NCBI GenBank assembly: GCA_024036415.1
Contig: JAMWET010005077.1
Coordinates: 1,546,001 to 1,610,000 of the forward strand
Length of the DNA stretch: 64,000 bases
Direction of reading: 5' to 3'
Source of the DNA: Prochilodus magdalenae
Lineage: Eukaryota; Chordata; Actinopteri; Characiformes; Prochilodontidae
Shown here: one piece after another, positions 24,936-36,500 of the stretch
Numbering within the stretch: the stretch's first letter is position 1
Layout of the letters: every line of letters starts with the position of its first letter
The notes under the pieces: generated by a model
What the model was told of the DNA's origin: nothing
Database searches by the model: none
The model's input: only the letters and a program-made list of their open reading frames with translations
Position numbers and translations under genes: made by a program

Positions 24936-27490
24936 CTGAGAGAGCTTTTTGTCAGCTTGATGGAACTATGCCACTGTAATTTTGCCACTGTGAGAGGAAA
25001 CTGCCTTCTGGACATAATTTCTAGCCAGTGTCAGCAGGCTGGATGAATATGCCATAAACAGCGATAATATTGGTTGTGTAACTAGTATTACAGCTTTTAT
25101 GTAAGATAGCCTCAACCATGTGGTCAACTTTTTGAAAAAATAGACTGTTGGACTATTGTATTGACTTATACCACTATGTAAAGGATTAGGGTGAGACCAC
25201 AGAGAATTCAGGCAAGTTGTCTGCTTGGTAAAACTGAAATTATGACAGTAGCATGTGAATATGGACATTTGAAAAAAAGTAACACTGAGATTTGTTTGCG
25301 TGTGTATGTGTATGGAGAAAACAGAGGCGAGTAGAAAGTACTTCAACTTCTGATTGTAGCTTATTGCATTTAGAGACACTGTCTGCTCCTAATCACGTCT
25401 CATCTGTTTCCCTCTGCAATGCTGTACAAAAAGCCCTTATTAATTAAAAACAATGGGGACCTTAGTTAAGCCAAGAGCATCTGACAGTGTTCTACGTCAG
25501 CAAGAAAAACTGGCTCAACCCAAAAATTTCTTCCCTGGCAAACTTTGAACATCTCTTTATGGTTGTACATTCCCATTGCTTTCTCAAACTCTAAACAGTG
25601 TCCAAGCACTTGTGGTCCTGACCACTTCATTTCTTCAGCTACCCACTACCAGCCACTCCTCTGCACTAACGTATTAGTTTGACCTCCAGATGTTGTCATT
25701 TTCCACATTATTATTTTAATGTAATAGCATTTTTAACAAACTCAAGTGGGTCCTTCAGGAGTATTACCCCTGAATTTAAGCAAGACGTTATGCAAATTTG
25801 TACAATTAATTAAACAGGGTTTTTGTACATAGACCTACATAATCTCTTTTTATGGAAAGATATTTTCCAGTGCTTTTGACTTTTAAACGTCTCTTTCTGG
25901 GTCACGTCAAGCTACAGGTATCCTTCATTGATTAATAGGGTCAAAATCACTGGGGGTACCATTCAAACAACACTAACTTCAGATGTTCAAGGTGTCTTGA
26001 AATGTCGTTTCTGCACTGCATGTGTACTTTATGTTTTGGGATAATGATGTAGATGTCCTTGAACTGCAACAAGTGTCCTGTGGTTTCAGTGGTTCACGTT
26101 GTGTATTCAGTTTATCAGACAGCACAGGGATTGAAGATGGAGAAAAACCTGGAGCTGCCCAGCCGGACTGATCTCAGAGGAGGGGAAGAGTTTCTCCCAC
26201 AGCTTCGGCTGGGAAAGGAGGCTTATCTGTGACCAGGAACAGTTTGCTCTGTGTGTGTGTATGTGCAGTTCGGGTGTGATTTATAGAGTTGTGAAGCTCC
26301 CCCGCTGGTAGAACACTGTGAACCTCCCAGAGGTATTTGCGAATGCTGAGGGCGCTCTGATGTGGGGGGGATTGACTTTTTCCCTGGCTGTTTCCTACAC
26401 CACAGGCAGCCCGTGCTGACTCATCCACTCTCCAGAGAGGGAGCAACTCCTTCAAACGGCCTTTTACGCGCAGGTGTTGCTTCACGGATGTGTTTGTTCT
26501 GCTGCGTTTTTGTGTGGAAAGTTTGAGGTATGTTCTAGAAATGCACCTAAGTGCATCAGACTGTTTGCCTTGTTGAACTGAGCGTGAAGCGTGTCATCCA
26601 TCCCCTGCTAACCAAGAAGTGAACGTAGGGTGGGAACGCTCTCTAATCAGGATCCCTCAAAAAGCAGCAGAAGCACAGGATCAGCAGGCTCAGGCCTGAT
26701 AAATGTTCCCCTCTCTCCCTCTTCTTCTGATGATATCAGCAAACGGGCCATCTGCCCCCGATAGCAAGGTCAGGCCGCAGTGGTCTTGATGCAGCTTAGT
26801 AAATGTGTGGTGTTGTTTTCAGGCGCACCCTAATGCCTCGGCCTTGGAGGCGCCTTCCATCCCTCCCCAGAGGAAACGGCTCACATGCAAGAGCTGGATG
26901 CCTCTCTGGTTCACGTGCTGCCTATCAAGTGGAGCATCTCCTTCTTCTTCTTCCTCAAGCTCTAAAACTGCCTTTAAGAAAAAGAAACTGTGCTCGGTTT
27001 CATTTAACGAGCATTTAATGTAACATGTCTAATTTAATAAGCTTTCAGAGGAACCCAGATGGCAGACGAGCAGCTCACAGGCACAGTCATTTTGTTCCAC
27101 TGAGTGAAAAGATCATAAACTCCTGGAATATAATTCATTAAAAAGGTGGTTAAACAGATCCTAATGCAAATCAGTGCACCATGCTCTCTGAGAGCTACAA
27201 ACTGCAGTTTCAGTCTACTGACAATTCTGGAAGCTTGACATCTGCTCTAGTCTGCTCTGGTAAAGAATCACTAATGGCCATCACTGGTAATATGATATCT
27301 ACTTCCTCATTAGCATTATGTGATACTGTACTGTTCCTGACCAACTGTGTGACTTTCAAACATCTGTTTCTCTGTTTTTTGTGACTCTGGTGACTGTAAA
27401 AAATTGTGAACGTTTCAGATGAACTGTATTACTGATGTTGTGTATATATGAACTGTATAAATACAATAAACATTGTTAATGTTGAGTGGC
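24936..27490 (+). other. gna12 3' untranslated region (inferred)
   Basis: There is no other gene between the TGA at 24933-24935 and the AATAAA at 27465. A 3'UTR of about 2.5 kb is plausible for this gene. The interval contains a short (TG)n near 26250. No coding content is supported. The extent is inferred from the poly(A) signal alone. Confidence 0.6.
27465..27470 (+). terminator. Candidate gna12 poly(A) signal
   Basis: A canonical AATAAA in ATACAATAAACATTG is followed within 30 bases by TG-rich sequence (TTAATGTTGAGTGGC), the usual arrangement for cleavage and polyadenylation. It is the best-formed signal downstream of the gna12 stop codon. An AATTAATTAAA-type site near 25805 would be an alternative, shorter end. 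Confidence 0.6.
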
Positions 27491-27764
27491 ATTTTTGACA
27501 CTCTATAACGTCATATTGCTGGTATGTTAAACTTTCAGTTCTAAATCAGATTGGTCCTGATTTGTCCCCTCATGAGAGCAAAGTCCATGCATTTCCTGTG
27601 GACAACTCTTCAGTACAAGTTCAAACAGAAGAAAATAAACAGAGGCTATGCAAGAGTTAGGAAGAGCAGGAAATCGCACCCGCCACCCCCCACCACCCTT
27701 CACCCTTCACCCCAAGTGGGCCTTATGTTCTTAAGTACCATTTGAGCTACAGCGCTAACATGTA

Positions 27765-28941
27765 CAGAGTTGTGAAAAAGTGTTGCCCCCTTCATGATTT
27801 CCTTTTTGTTGTTGTTGCATGTTTGTCACTCTTAAATGTTTCAGATCATCAAATAAATTTAAATATTAGTCAAAGACAACACAAGTAAACACAAAATGCA
27901 GTTTTTAAATGAAGGTTTTATTATTAACTTACATGGCCCTGTGTGAAAAAGTGTTTGCCCCCAAACCTAATAACTAGTTGGGCCACCCTTAGCAGCAACA
28001 ACTGCATTTGAGCGTATGCGGTAACTTGCAATGAGTCTTTCACAGCGCTGTGGAGGATTTTTGGCCCACTCATCAAGCAGCAAAACAGCCCCAGACACAC
28101 TACCACCACCATACTTTACTGTAGGTATGATGTTCTTTTTCTGAAATGCGGTGTTACTTTTACGCCAGATGTAATGGGACACACCTTTTAAAAAGTTAAA
28201 CTTTTGCCTCGTCAGTCCACAGAGTACTTTCCCAAAAGTCTTGGGGATCATCAAGATGTTTTCAGGCAAAATTGAGACGAGCCTTAATGTTCTTTTTGCT
28301 CAGTAGTGGTTTTCGTCTTGGCACTCTGCCATGCAGGCCATTTTTGCCCAGCCTCTTTCTTATGGTGGAGTCATTAACGCTGGCATTAACTGAGGCAAGT
28401 GAGGCCTGCAGTTCTTTGGATGTTGTTGTGGGGTCTTTTGTGACCTCTTGGATGAGTCGTCGCTGCGCTCTTGGGGTAATTTTGGTCAGCCAGTCACTCC
28501 TGGGAAAGTTCACCACTGTTCCACGTTTTCCGCCATTTGTGGATAAAGGCTCTCACTGTGGTTCACTGGAGTCACAACACTTTAGAAATGGCTTCATAAC
28601 CTTTTCCAGACTGATAGATCTCAATTACTTTCTTTCTCATTTGATCCTAAATTTCTTTGGATCTTGGCATCATGTCTAGCTTTTGAGTATCTGTTGGTCT
28701 ACTTCACTTTGTCAGGCAGGTCCTATTTAAGTGATTTCTCGATTGAGAATAGGTGTGGCAGTGATCAGGCCTGGGTGTGGCTAGAGAAATTGAACTCTGT
28801 GATAAACCACAGTTATGCTTTAACTGGTGGGGCAAACACTTTTTCACACAGGGCCATGTAGGTTTGGATTTTTTTTCTCTTAATAATAAAAGCCTTTATT
28901 TAAGAAATCACAAAGGGGGCAAACACTTTTTCACAACACTG
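27765..28941 (-). mobile_element. Internally deleted Tc1-like transposon with IR/DR-type ends
   Basis: This 1177-bp element is flanked by TA (27763-27764 and 28942-28943). Each end carries two copies of a GTGAAAAAGTGTTTGCCCC-type repeat. The outer pair is at 27769-27790 and 28916-28937, the inner pair at 27939-27962 and 28829-28851, and all are inverted about the centre. Such paired direct repeats within inverted repeats are the IR/DR layout of one group of fish Tc1 elements. The minus strand encodes a broken transposase. The N-terminal helix-turn-helix part is at 28516-28262 (RRLIQEVTKDPTTTSKELQ), with further N-terminal coding up to about 28675 containing stops. The catalytic part follows in another frame. 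Confidence 0.88.
27967..28675 (-). pseudogene. Tc1-like transposase pseudogene
   Basis: The protein is readable in pieces on the minus strand. An N-terminal region near 28675-28520 is interrupted by stop codons. A DNA-binding section runs 28516-28262. A piece at 28269-27967 contains HYIWRKSNTAFQKKN and KYGGGSV. The first catalytic Asp motif (WTDEAKV) is present near 28205-28230 but in a different frame from its flanks. GGGSV joins directly to a C-terminal block (LLDEWAKNPPQRCERLIASY), so an internal deletion has removed the second Asp and the Glu of the DDE triad. It cannot encode an active enzyme. Confidence 0.85.
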
Positions 28942-29389
28942 TATTCTTGTAAAAACACCCCCTGCCTTAGCGTTGCCAAGTCCGTGGTTTTCCAGAGAAC
29001 TGCGCGACTTTTGATGTGTCATTTGGTGGGTTGAAGTTCTTTTTCTGCCACTGGATTAAATTTTATTCCTAGATTTTACTTTCAAGTGCCTGTATGTGAA
29101 AAAGTCAAATAAAAAGAGAGCAGGCACATGGCAGCTGTGTCCTTAAATTGCCCGTATCATGCCAAACTGAATTTTCCTCACTTTTTTAAAATAAGTTTGA
29201 TGTCTGCCTGTTTTACAGAAAGTTGGAATGTTGTACACGGTGTGAATACGGACAAAGTCCAATAACGTTTTATAAATTATTTACATTTATTTTCCAATAC
29301 ATTATTTAAAGCCAACAGGATTACAGATTACAGATTAAAGGACAACAGATTAAATGCTGAAACTGAGATGTTTAATTGTTTTTTTCTTC
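28942..29389. other. Intergenic; no gene recognised
   Basis: This is A/T-rich sequence between two transposon remnants. TTAAATTGCCCGTATCATGC near 29143 resembles a common fish interspersed repeat end, but the element was not delimited. Confidence 0.4.
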
Positions 29390-30372
29390 AAAATAATGCC
29401 CTTTTTGGGGTTGGGACACAACGAAAGACTGATAAAAGGTATGGTGGAACACCTAGTGGAACATCTTATCCAACTAATTCACTGGTAACAGATCAGAAAC
29501 ATGTTTGGGTATAAATAAGAGCATCTCAGAGTCTTTCAGTAGTAAAAATGTAAAAGAATGTGCAGGTAAATTTGCACAACAATTCAAGAACGCTTCTTAA
29601 CATAGCCAAGAACATGGAGATCTCATTATGCATGATACATAATATCATTAAAGGATTCAATGAATCTGGAACATTCACTATGGGACAAGGATAAGGCTGA
29701 AAACCAATGCTGGATCTGGCTGAGATCTTCAGGCCCACTGGAGACTTTGCATTAACCGAGATGTTTCTGTAGAGGAAATTACATGATGGGCTCTAAACAC
29801 CTTTCAAAAACTACTGTAAACTATGAACACAGTTCCTCACTGCATCCGCAAATGCATGTTTAAACTTCTCCATACAAAAAAACAAACCAGATATTAACAG
29901 CTCCAGAAACATCTTGGCCTCCGAAACTGAGCTCCTTTAAGATGGACCGAGGTAAAGTGGAAAAGCGTCCTTTAAAATGTGAAATCATGGATGCAGGTCC
30001 TCTGGCCTGAAGAGAAAAGGGACCATTCAGTTTATTATCAGCACTCGCAGCACAGTATTATCAGCACAGTTCAAAAGGCCGCATTGCTGATGTTTTGGAG
30101 GAGCATTAGTGCACATCTGTGAAGGCGCCATTAATGCTGAATAATATATATAATTTTAGAGGAACACCTGCCTTTAAACCTTATTTAATTGAGCAAGACA
30201 GTATCAAACTGCATTCTGCACATGAGACAAGAGTCCAGGCGCTAAACTGGCCACCCTGCAGTCCAAACCTGTCACCCACTAAATACATTTGTTGCCTTAT
30301 GAAAGGACAATTACACAAAAGGAAATTCTGTATCAAGCAACATTCCACTTTTCAAAATTACAGCTATTGGTA
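29390..30372 (+). pseudogene. Fossil Tc1-like transposase (second family)
   Basis: The + strand carries ordered but badly eroded matches to a widespread fish Tc1-like transposase gene. At about 29640-29670 the ATAATATCATTAAAGGATTC block corresponds to the N-terminal HTH region. At about 29935-29970 a GATGGACCGAGGTAAAGTGG block precedes the first Asp. At about 30110-30140 there is ACATCTGTGAAGGCGCCATT. The last part, 30119-30373, reads EQDSIKLHSA (second Asp region, normally QDNAKPHSA) and LNWPPCSPNLSPTKY (normally WPxxSPDLxPIE). The final Glu region is mutated and several indels break the frame. The terminal repeats were not delimited, so the coordinates are approximate. Confidence 0.75.
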
Positions 30373-32270
30373 ATGAGCACTGCGCTTAAGTTATAAGTAG
30401 CATTTCAGCTTTCAGATTTATTTTTTATTATCATTTACATAGATCAGTCTTAAAGGCTGTTTAATGGTAAGAAATAGAGAGAATGGAAATGTCATGTAAA
30501 ATGTCCTTTAGTACATTAACCTCTATATATATATATATATATGTTACAGAAGTACAACAGTTTTGCCTCTTGACTTCTCTTAACTAAGAAGAACTAAGAA
30601 TCATACATTGGCTTTCATGACTGCTAACTTCCTCACTACATACCCGTGCCTGGACATTTTCTTAATTTGCAGTGACCATAGTTGCTTCTAAAACCACATA
30701 TAATAATAATACTCTACTGTTTTATACTATACTACATTATACTATACAATATAACAGGCTGCTATACTGATGATATACTACTAATGCGGGTGTACTACTA
30801 TTTATTATGGTAGTATGTGGTTTCGATATAGCCCACATTTCTACTCTGTCCTTGACAAAGAGGCCTACAGTGATGCTCACCTAAATAAACCCCCCTGTTG
30901 TAGCCCTGTAGAAGGAGGCAGATAAAGTCTAAGGACACAAATGCCTCTTTCTTCAGGGCGAGCTTGGCTTACTTCCACCAACTAAAACTCATGACTCTTG
31001 TTATCCTTACATTTGCTCCAGGCTGCCTTTCACTGGACTTATAGTGAACTCTGATATTTACTAATCTACGATCAATGTGAGGAGCAGCTGCTGTGGAGTA
31101 TCTGCCAGAGTTGGCGGACTATTTAACTGATGATAACAATAATGTTGTAGTGTGCTCTTTCACTTTGCCATGGGGAGTGGGGGTCACATTTAAGGAGAAT
31201 GAAGGAATCTTTATTGCCTGGCAAAGTTCTAGTGTGGAATGTATGTCATACGTTATCAGTGTAACTGTTTGGAAATCATCTCTTTCTTAAGTGTGAGAAA
31301 GTGAAGAGCAGCGGTGTTGTTTTTGGAGCGAAGGCGTCCTCTGCTGGAGACATCAAACACTACCCCCACCTAAAACCTCACTTCTGATCCAGTTACAGCT
31401 GCTTTAATAACACATGAGTGGGGTAGAAAGTATATACCAGCAAAAGGTGTTTTGTATGTTATTTAGCTAGCTAGTGATCTACCTTAAACCCCCATCACCT
31501 AAAATGTGCCCTGCTAGGTGAAGCTGAGTTGATATTAGCAGTCCTTTATTAGCTAGTAAAAAACCCCAGCCTTTCTCTACTTCCCTTTTGAGTAGGAGCT
31601 TAGGAGCACTTTGCAATGGCAAGGCTTAATTTAGGCTAGATCTCAACTTGCTCTCTTGTGTGCTGCAAAGGTAATGATATAATGGCCATACTACATGTTA
31701 GATGGAACGTCTTGCAGCTTATTGCTGATTATAAATGATTTTATATTACAAAAATACAGTGTATTTGTGTAATATAAAGTCATTATGGCAATATGATGAC
31801 AATATGATGACATTGAATAATTATCATGATATATAATGCCACAATATGTTTCTCCAGTCATATTGTGGTTATCTGCAATACTGAAAGAACACAGACTGCA
31901 TATTCATTGTAAAGTAAGACTGACCTTGTTTAAGAACTAAAACCGCACACTTATATAACCTACTTATTAACTATAACCTACAACCAAACCTGAACCCAAA
32001 TAGTGTGCTTGTGATTTTTGTATAATCCTGGTTTAAACATGTTTATTTTCCTTAGGAAATGAATGGGGGACTGTTTGCATACCATATACACCTTATACGT
32101 CTCATTCGTCAACATTTAGTAAACGCTTTGGAGTCAAACAGCTTTAAACAATGTTTATGTATTTATAAGCCACCAGTTCATCACAGGGCGTTAGTAAACA
32201 CTAAGCACAAAACACAGCCCAGTGTTCTGGACATGTCTTCTACACAGTGGTGTATCACACTCATACACCA
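30373..32270. other. Intergenic; no gene recognised
   Basis: A short (AT)n lies at about 30523-30541. Sequence around 31740-31860 has TATCATGATATATAATGCC-type motifs seen at the ends of some fish DNA repeats. Nothing coding is supported. Confidence 0.45.
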
Positions 32271-32274
32271 CAGT

Positions 32275-32665
32275 CAGTCATACCGCAGTCACACTATACA
32301 CTACACAGCACACAGAGTATGCGGCACTAGAAACACACACAATATACATAACACATCACACACAGTACACGACATTAGAAACACACTCACACCATACACT
32401 ACACATCACACACAGTACACGACATTAGAAACACACTCACACCATACACTACACATCACACACAGTACACGACATTAGAAACACACTTACACCATACACT
32501 ACACATCACACACAGTACACAGCCTTAAACACATACACCATACATCGCACACAGTGTGCAGCACTAAAACCCCATACACTGCATATCACATAGGTTACAG
32601 TAAACAGCACCAGAAACACGATACAACACCATACAATACACATTACACACAGTACACAACATTAG
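32275..32665 (+). repeat. 50-bp minisatellite
   Basis: Tandem units of 50 bp are marked by (G)ACATTAGAAACACACTC at 32371, 32421 and 32471. Diverged units sit at the same spacing at 32321 and 32521, with looser units to about 32655. The unit is rich in AC dinucleotides, with ACACCATACACTACACATCA as its middle. The open frames over it (for example 32222-32428) are repeat artefacts. Confidence 0.9.
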
Positions 32666-32671
32666 AAACAC

Positions 32672-32672
32672 C

Positions 32673-32710
<38 letters not shown>

Positions 32711-32717
32711 TACACAC

Positions 32718-32815
<98 letters not shown>
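32672..32815. repeat. Compound (AC)n(AT)n microsatellite
   Basis: About 35 bases of (AC)n pass through ACATACATACACACATATAC into an almost pure (AT)n of about 90 bases. It directly follows the 50-bp minisatellite, which is itself AC-rich, so the two probably grew from the same low-complexity seed. The predicted YIYIYI protein is an artefact. Confidence 0.95.
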
Positions 32816-33110
32816 TCATATATACATATTAGAATAGAAAATGGAATAGTTAGAAAGCATATTTTAATGGTTTGTGATGGCCCTTAGTACCTTAGGAGAC
32901 GATATTCTGAAGGAGGTGTGAATAATTTTTAAGACATGATTCGGAGTCCGGTCTAAACCTTTCAGACTTTAGACCGTACTTTTTAATATCAGTCAGAAAC
33001 AACCGTATCTATCAACGGCCTCTCGCTCCGCGCTCACAGACTCCTGATCGATAACAGCGATCTTCAAATCACTTCGTACTGCCGGCTTCCCGCGCATATG
33101 ACATAGATAT
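32816..33110. other. Intergenic to eif3b upstream region
   Basis: No gene is recognised. Sequence shifts from A/T-rich to CpG-containing at about 33000, where the eif3b promoter region begins. Confidence 0.5.
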
Positions 33111-33480
33111 CGAGGGATGTGCTCCGCTACGTCACGCGTTTGCCGACGTACAACGCACAGGAAGCGAATCTTCTCTGGGAAAAACCATGTTCGCAAAAAA
33201 GAGGGGGGTGATGAATAAAGCAAGATTTACGCTGTTATAAGTAACTGCAAGTAAGTTCAAGAATGAGATGTAGGATATCGTATGAAGATACCTTAAATGT
33301 CTGTTCTGTGTTGCGCAGATTTATCTAAGCGTTCGATTTTGGTACTCATTTCAGGCCGTATGTCTTGAGATAGGGTTGGCTCACATGGCCTGTTCCTTTT
33401 CTCTGCGCAGGGTGGTTCGCGCCGGCGGCACCGCACATGGTCCTGCGAGGAAAAACGCTGGATTGCGATTATTAACATCA
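33110..33480 (+). promoter_or_regulatory. CpG-rich eif3b promoter and 5'UTR (inferred)
   Basis: CpG density rises sharply here compared with flanks (for example CGCGCATATGA, CTACGTCACGCG at 33128-33139 and GCGCCGGCGGCACCGC at about 33419-33434). Sites resembling a CRE (TACGTCA) and an ETS site (ACAGGAAGCG at 33157-33166) are present. No TATA box is obvious, as expected for a housekeeping gene. The start site cannot be placed by eye, and the sequence between here and the ATG may include the 5'UTR. Confidence 0.55.
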
Positions 33481-33524
33481 ACTGTACTCGGTAATTACTC
33501 CTTATTGGCCACAACCACTTCTCG

Positions 33525-36500
33525 ATGAGAGATACGGAAGACATGGACGCGGAGGTTGAGTTTGATGAAGGCGAAGAGCCTTCATTCAGCGATCCGGAGG
33601 ATTTCGAGGATGACATCAGTGATCAGGGTAGGTGGCTGTACTAGAGCGGCCGGCTCCGCCGAGGCCCGGCATCTACCGCTAACCATTCAAACGTCGCACT
33701 AATGCCAATTTAGACTGCGCAGTGAGCCTCTCTGGGGTTTACCGAACAGATTCTAGTTAAACATCGCTCGACCTCTATCTTACCGCAGAACTGCGACTGT
33801 ACCCGGTAGGTTCTGCGATCATTTTCATGCAGCGTGACGTTCAGTTAGTTAGGCCATACTAATGGATTCTGGTCCTGTTAACGTTACCTAAGGGTGGTCA
33901 CACATGGGCTGCGAGGAGTGTTATTAGGCCCTGAATATAATACTCTGTTGCTGAGCTAATTTACTAGCTTGTTATGCTACTTAAGTATTGTCTCTGACCC
34001 TGTAAGCTGTGCATGCTATCAAGCGAGGACAAAAGCTATCCAGCTAGGTAGCTAGTTAGCCGGCTAATCGCTAGCTAGGGAGCGAGGCGTGCCAGGCAAT
34101 AGGATATGTCTCATGGCTAGCTAGGTAGTTAAGTTAGCCGGCTAATGGGGGAATTGCCTGACCTGAACCAGCAAACGGTGCCTTGTAAGTCATGGGGCTA
34201 TTTTCTTTCCTTTTAACGACGTGATTCTTCAGGCTTTTAAACCTGGCATGGAACATACATTTGGCCCGCTGGAAGTTTGAAGTGTGCGTTATCAGCAGGA
34301 ACGTTATCTAGCTGTGGGAATGTAACGGATGAGTTGTTGCGCTAGAGTTTCAGAAGGTTTTAAGTCCTAAATGCACTACCACTGTTTAGCGTTTTCCAGT
34401 CCTCGCTGTGGAGCCCTGCAGTATCTATTCTAGTACTTTCGTTTTAACCAAAGCACGGCCTAATTCCTGAGGTGGGTCAGGTGTGGTAGACGCAGGAAAG
34501 CCACTTACTCACTGGAAGACCAGCTTAAGCCAAACGCTTCAGTGAGGTTTCTAGTGTTTCTGTGTCGTTTGCTATGTGACTGATTGATTGTGTTGTGTTG
34601 CACTCTGCAGAGCTGCTGGGAGATGTTCTCAGGGAGAAACCTCAAGAGGCTGATGGCATTGACTCTGTCATTGTCGTTGACAATGTTCCTCAAGTAGGAC
34701 CAGATCGTCTGGAGAAACTTAAGAACGTTATCCACAAGATATTCTCAAAATTCGGCAAAATAACCAATGAGTTCTACCCAGAAGCGGACGGCAAGACCAA
34801 GGGGTAAGTGCAGGTTTTGACAGCTTGTATATTGCAAGTCAGTGCATATATGCATATTGTTGCTGTCCACTGAAAAACATGCATCTGCATTATTTATTTA
34901 GATTTTAATTTTTTAGTATGACAGCGGCCTTTTACAATGTGTAAACATGTCATGCTAATTGAGTTGTAAGAAGAACCCCCTTACGTTTATTCCAATTACT
35001 AAAAGATTAGAATAGCATAATCGAGCACCTATAAGTTACTGTTTTGAAGATGCTAGTTTTTCTTTGACCACTGATATATTGGACAGATTGCATGTGTCTA
35101 ATGTATGTTCGTCACTGTTTAGGTACATTTTTCTGGAGTATTCTGTTCCAAGTCATGCGCACGAAGCTGTGAAGAATGCTGATGGCTACAAGTTGGACAA
35201 ACAGCATACGTTCCGTGTCAACCTGTTCACCGACTTTGACAAGTATGTTCAGTTGAACTGAGAATTCCTATGGGCCTTTTAGCTCTGTATTCAGATGATA
35301 ATGCTGAAATACTTTATTAATTTGTCTCTGTGGGGTTTTTTTTCTTCAGGTATATGTCGATCAGTGATGAATGGGAAGCTCCTGAGAAACAACCCTTCAA
35401 AGATTTTGTGAGTATTTTTGAGTAAGAAAACAACTAATAGACCAATATTGTTGTTTGTTGTAACACAGCTTAATATATTTAAGTTAAAAATAACTGCTGT
35501 GAAATCAGTATGTCTGTGTAATGTACAGTGCTTGTAGAATTTGTCTTAAAAATGGGTTGTATCTCTGCTAAACTGCAAGGTTAAAAATAGGTTCTAGTCG
35601 TTTTAGTGTTAGGCACTGTTAAGCTGTGTGTAATGTGGAGCAGCAGGACGTATGTGATGTCAGATTAAGTTTTGATATTTACATGCTTGTTATATTTAAT
35701 TATATTGTTATAGGAGCAAAAAAAGTTTATCACTGATATCATATAAAAAATCATATAACACATCGTGTTATTACATGATAACGGGCAGGTTGCTTTAATG
35801 GTGTGTGGTCCTTAGTTGCTGTAGTTAACCTTCTAGTAAACTACAATGTTAAAGCAGAGTCAGCCTACATATGTTGATCCACCGCAACCAATAAAAACAT
35901 CAGTTTACAGTCCAGACGTGCAGATATGTGGGCAAGCATACAGCTGGAGCTTAATATTTACATATGTATATATGTATTTGTTTGTTTGTTTGTTTGTTTA
36001 TTCACTACGTGCTCTGAGTTTAGAAGCCAGGTGTCTTGAGTCTGTCCTCATGTTCTGTGGTGTTTCTGATTTAATCTGTAGGGAAATCTGCGCCACTGGA
36101 TGGAGGACCCTGACTGTCGTGATCAGTACAGTGTGATCTACGATTCTGGTGAAAAAACTGCCATCTTTTCTAACGATGTGAAGGAGCCCATTGAAGTAGA
36201 GGAGAGAGCGGTAAGGCTCTTTTTTTTGTTATTTTTTTAATTTATTTATTTATTTTTACTGCTCACCATGTCCTTACCTCTTCCTCTACAAGATATACAT
36301 ATGTATATGTCTAACATTATCTTTCTCTCTATCAGCGGTGGACAGAAACATATGTGCGCTGGTCACCTAAAGGTACCTACCTAGCCACGTTTCATCAAAG
36401 AGGAATCGCGCTGTGGGGTGGTGAGAAGTTCAAACAGATTCAGAGGTTCAGCCATCAAGGGGTCCAGCTCATAGACTTTTCCCCATGTGAGAGGTACGTA

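Noticed and set aside
32554..32832. Open frame ending in repeated YIYIYI
   Set aside because: It translates the (AC)n(AT)n microsatellite and is low complexity only.
32993..33223. 76-codon minus-strand frame just upstream of eif3b, possible divergent gene
   Set aside because: It lies in CpG-rich promoter sequence that naturally has few stops, and no domain or conserved motif is visible.
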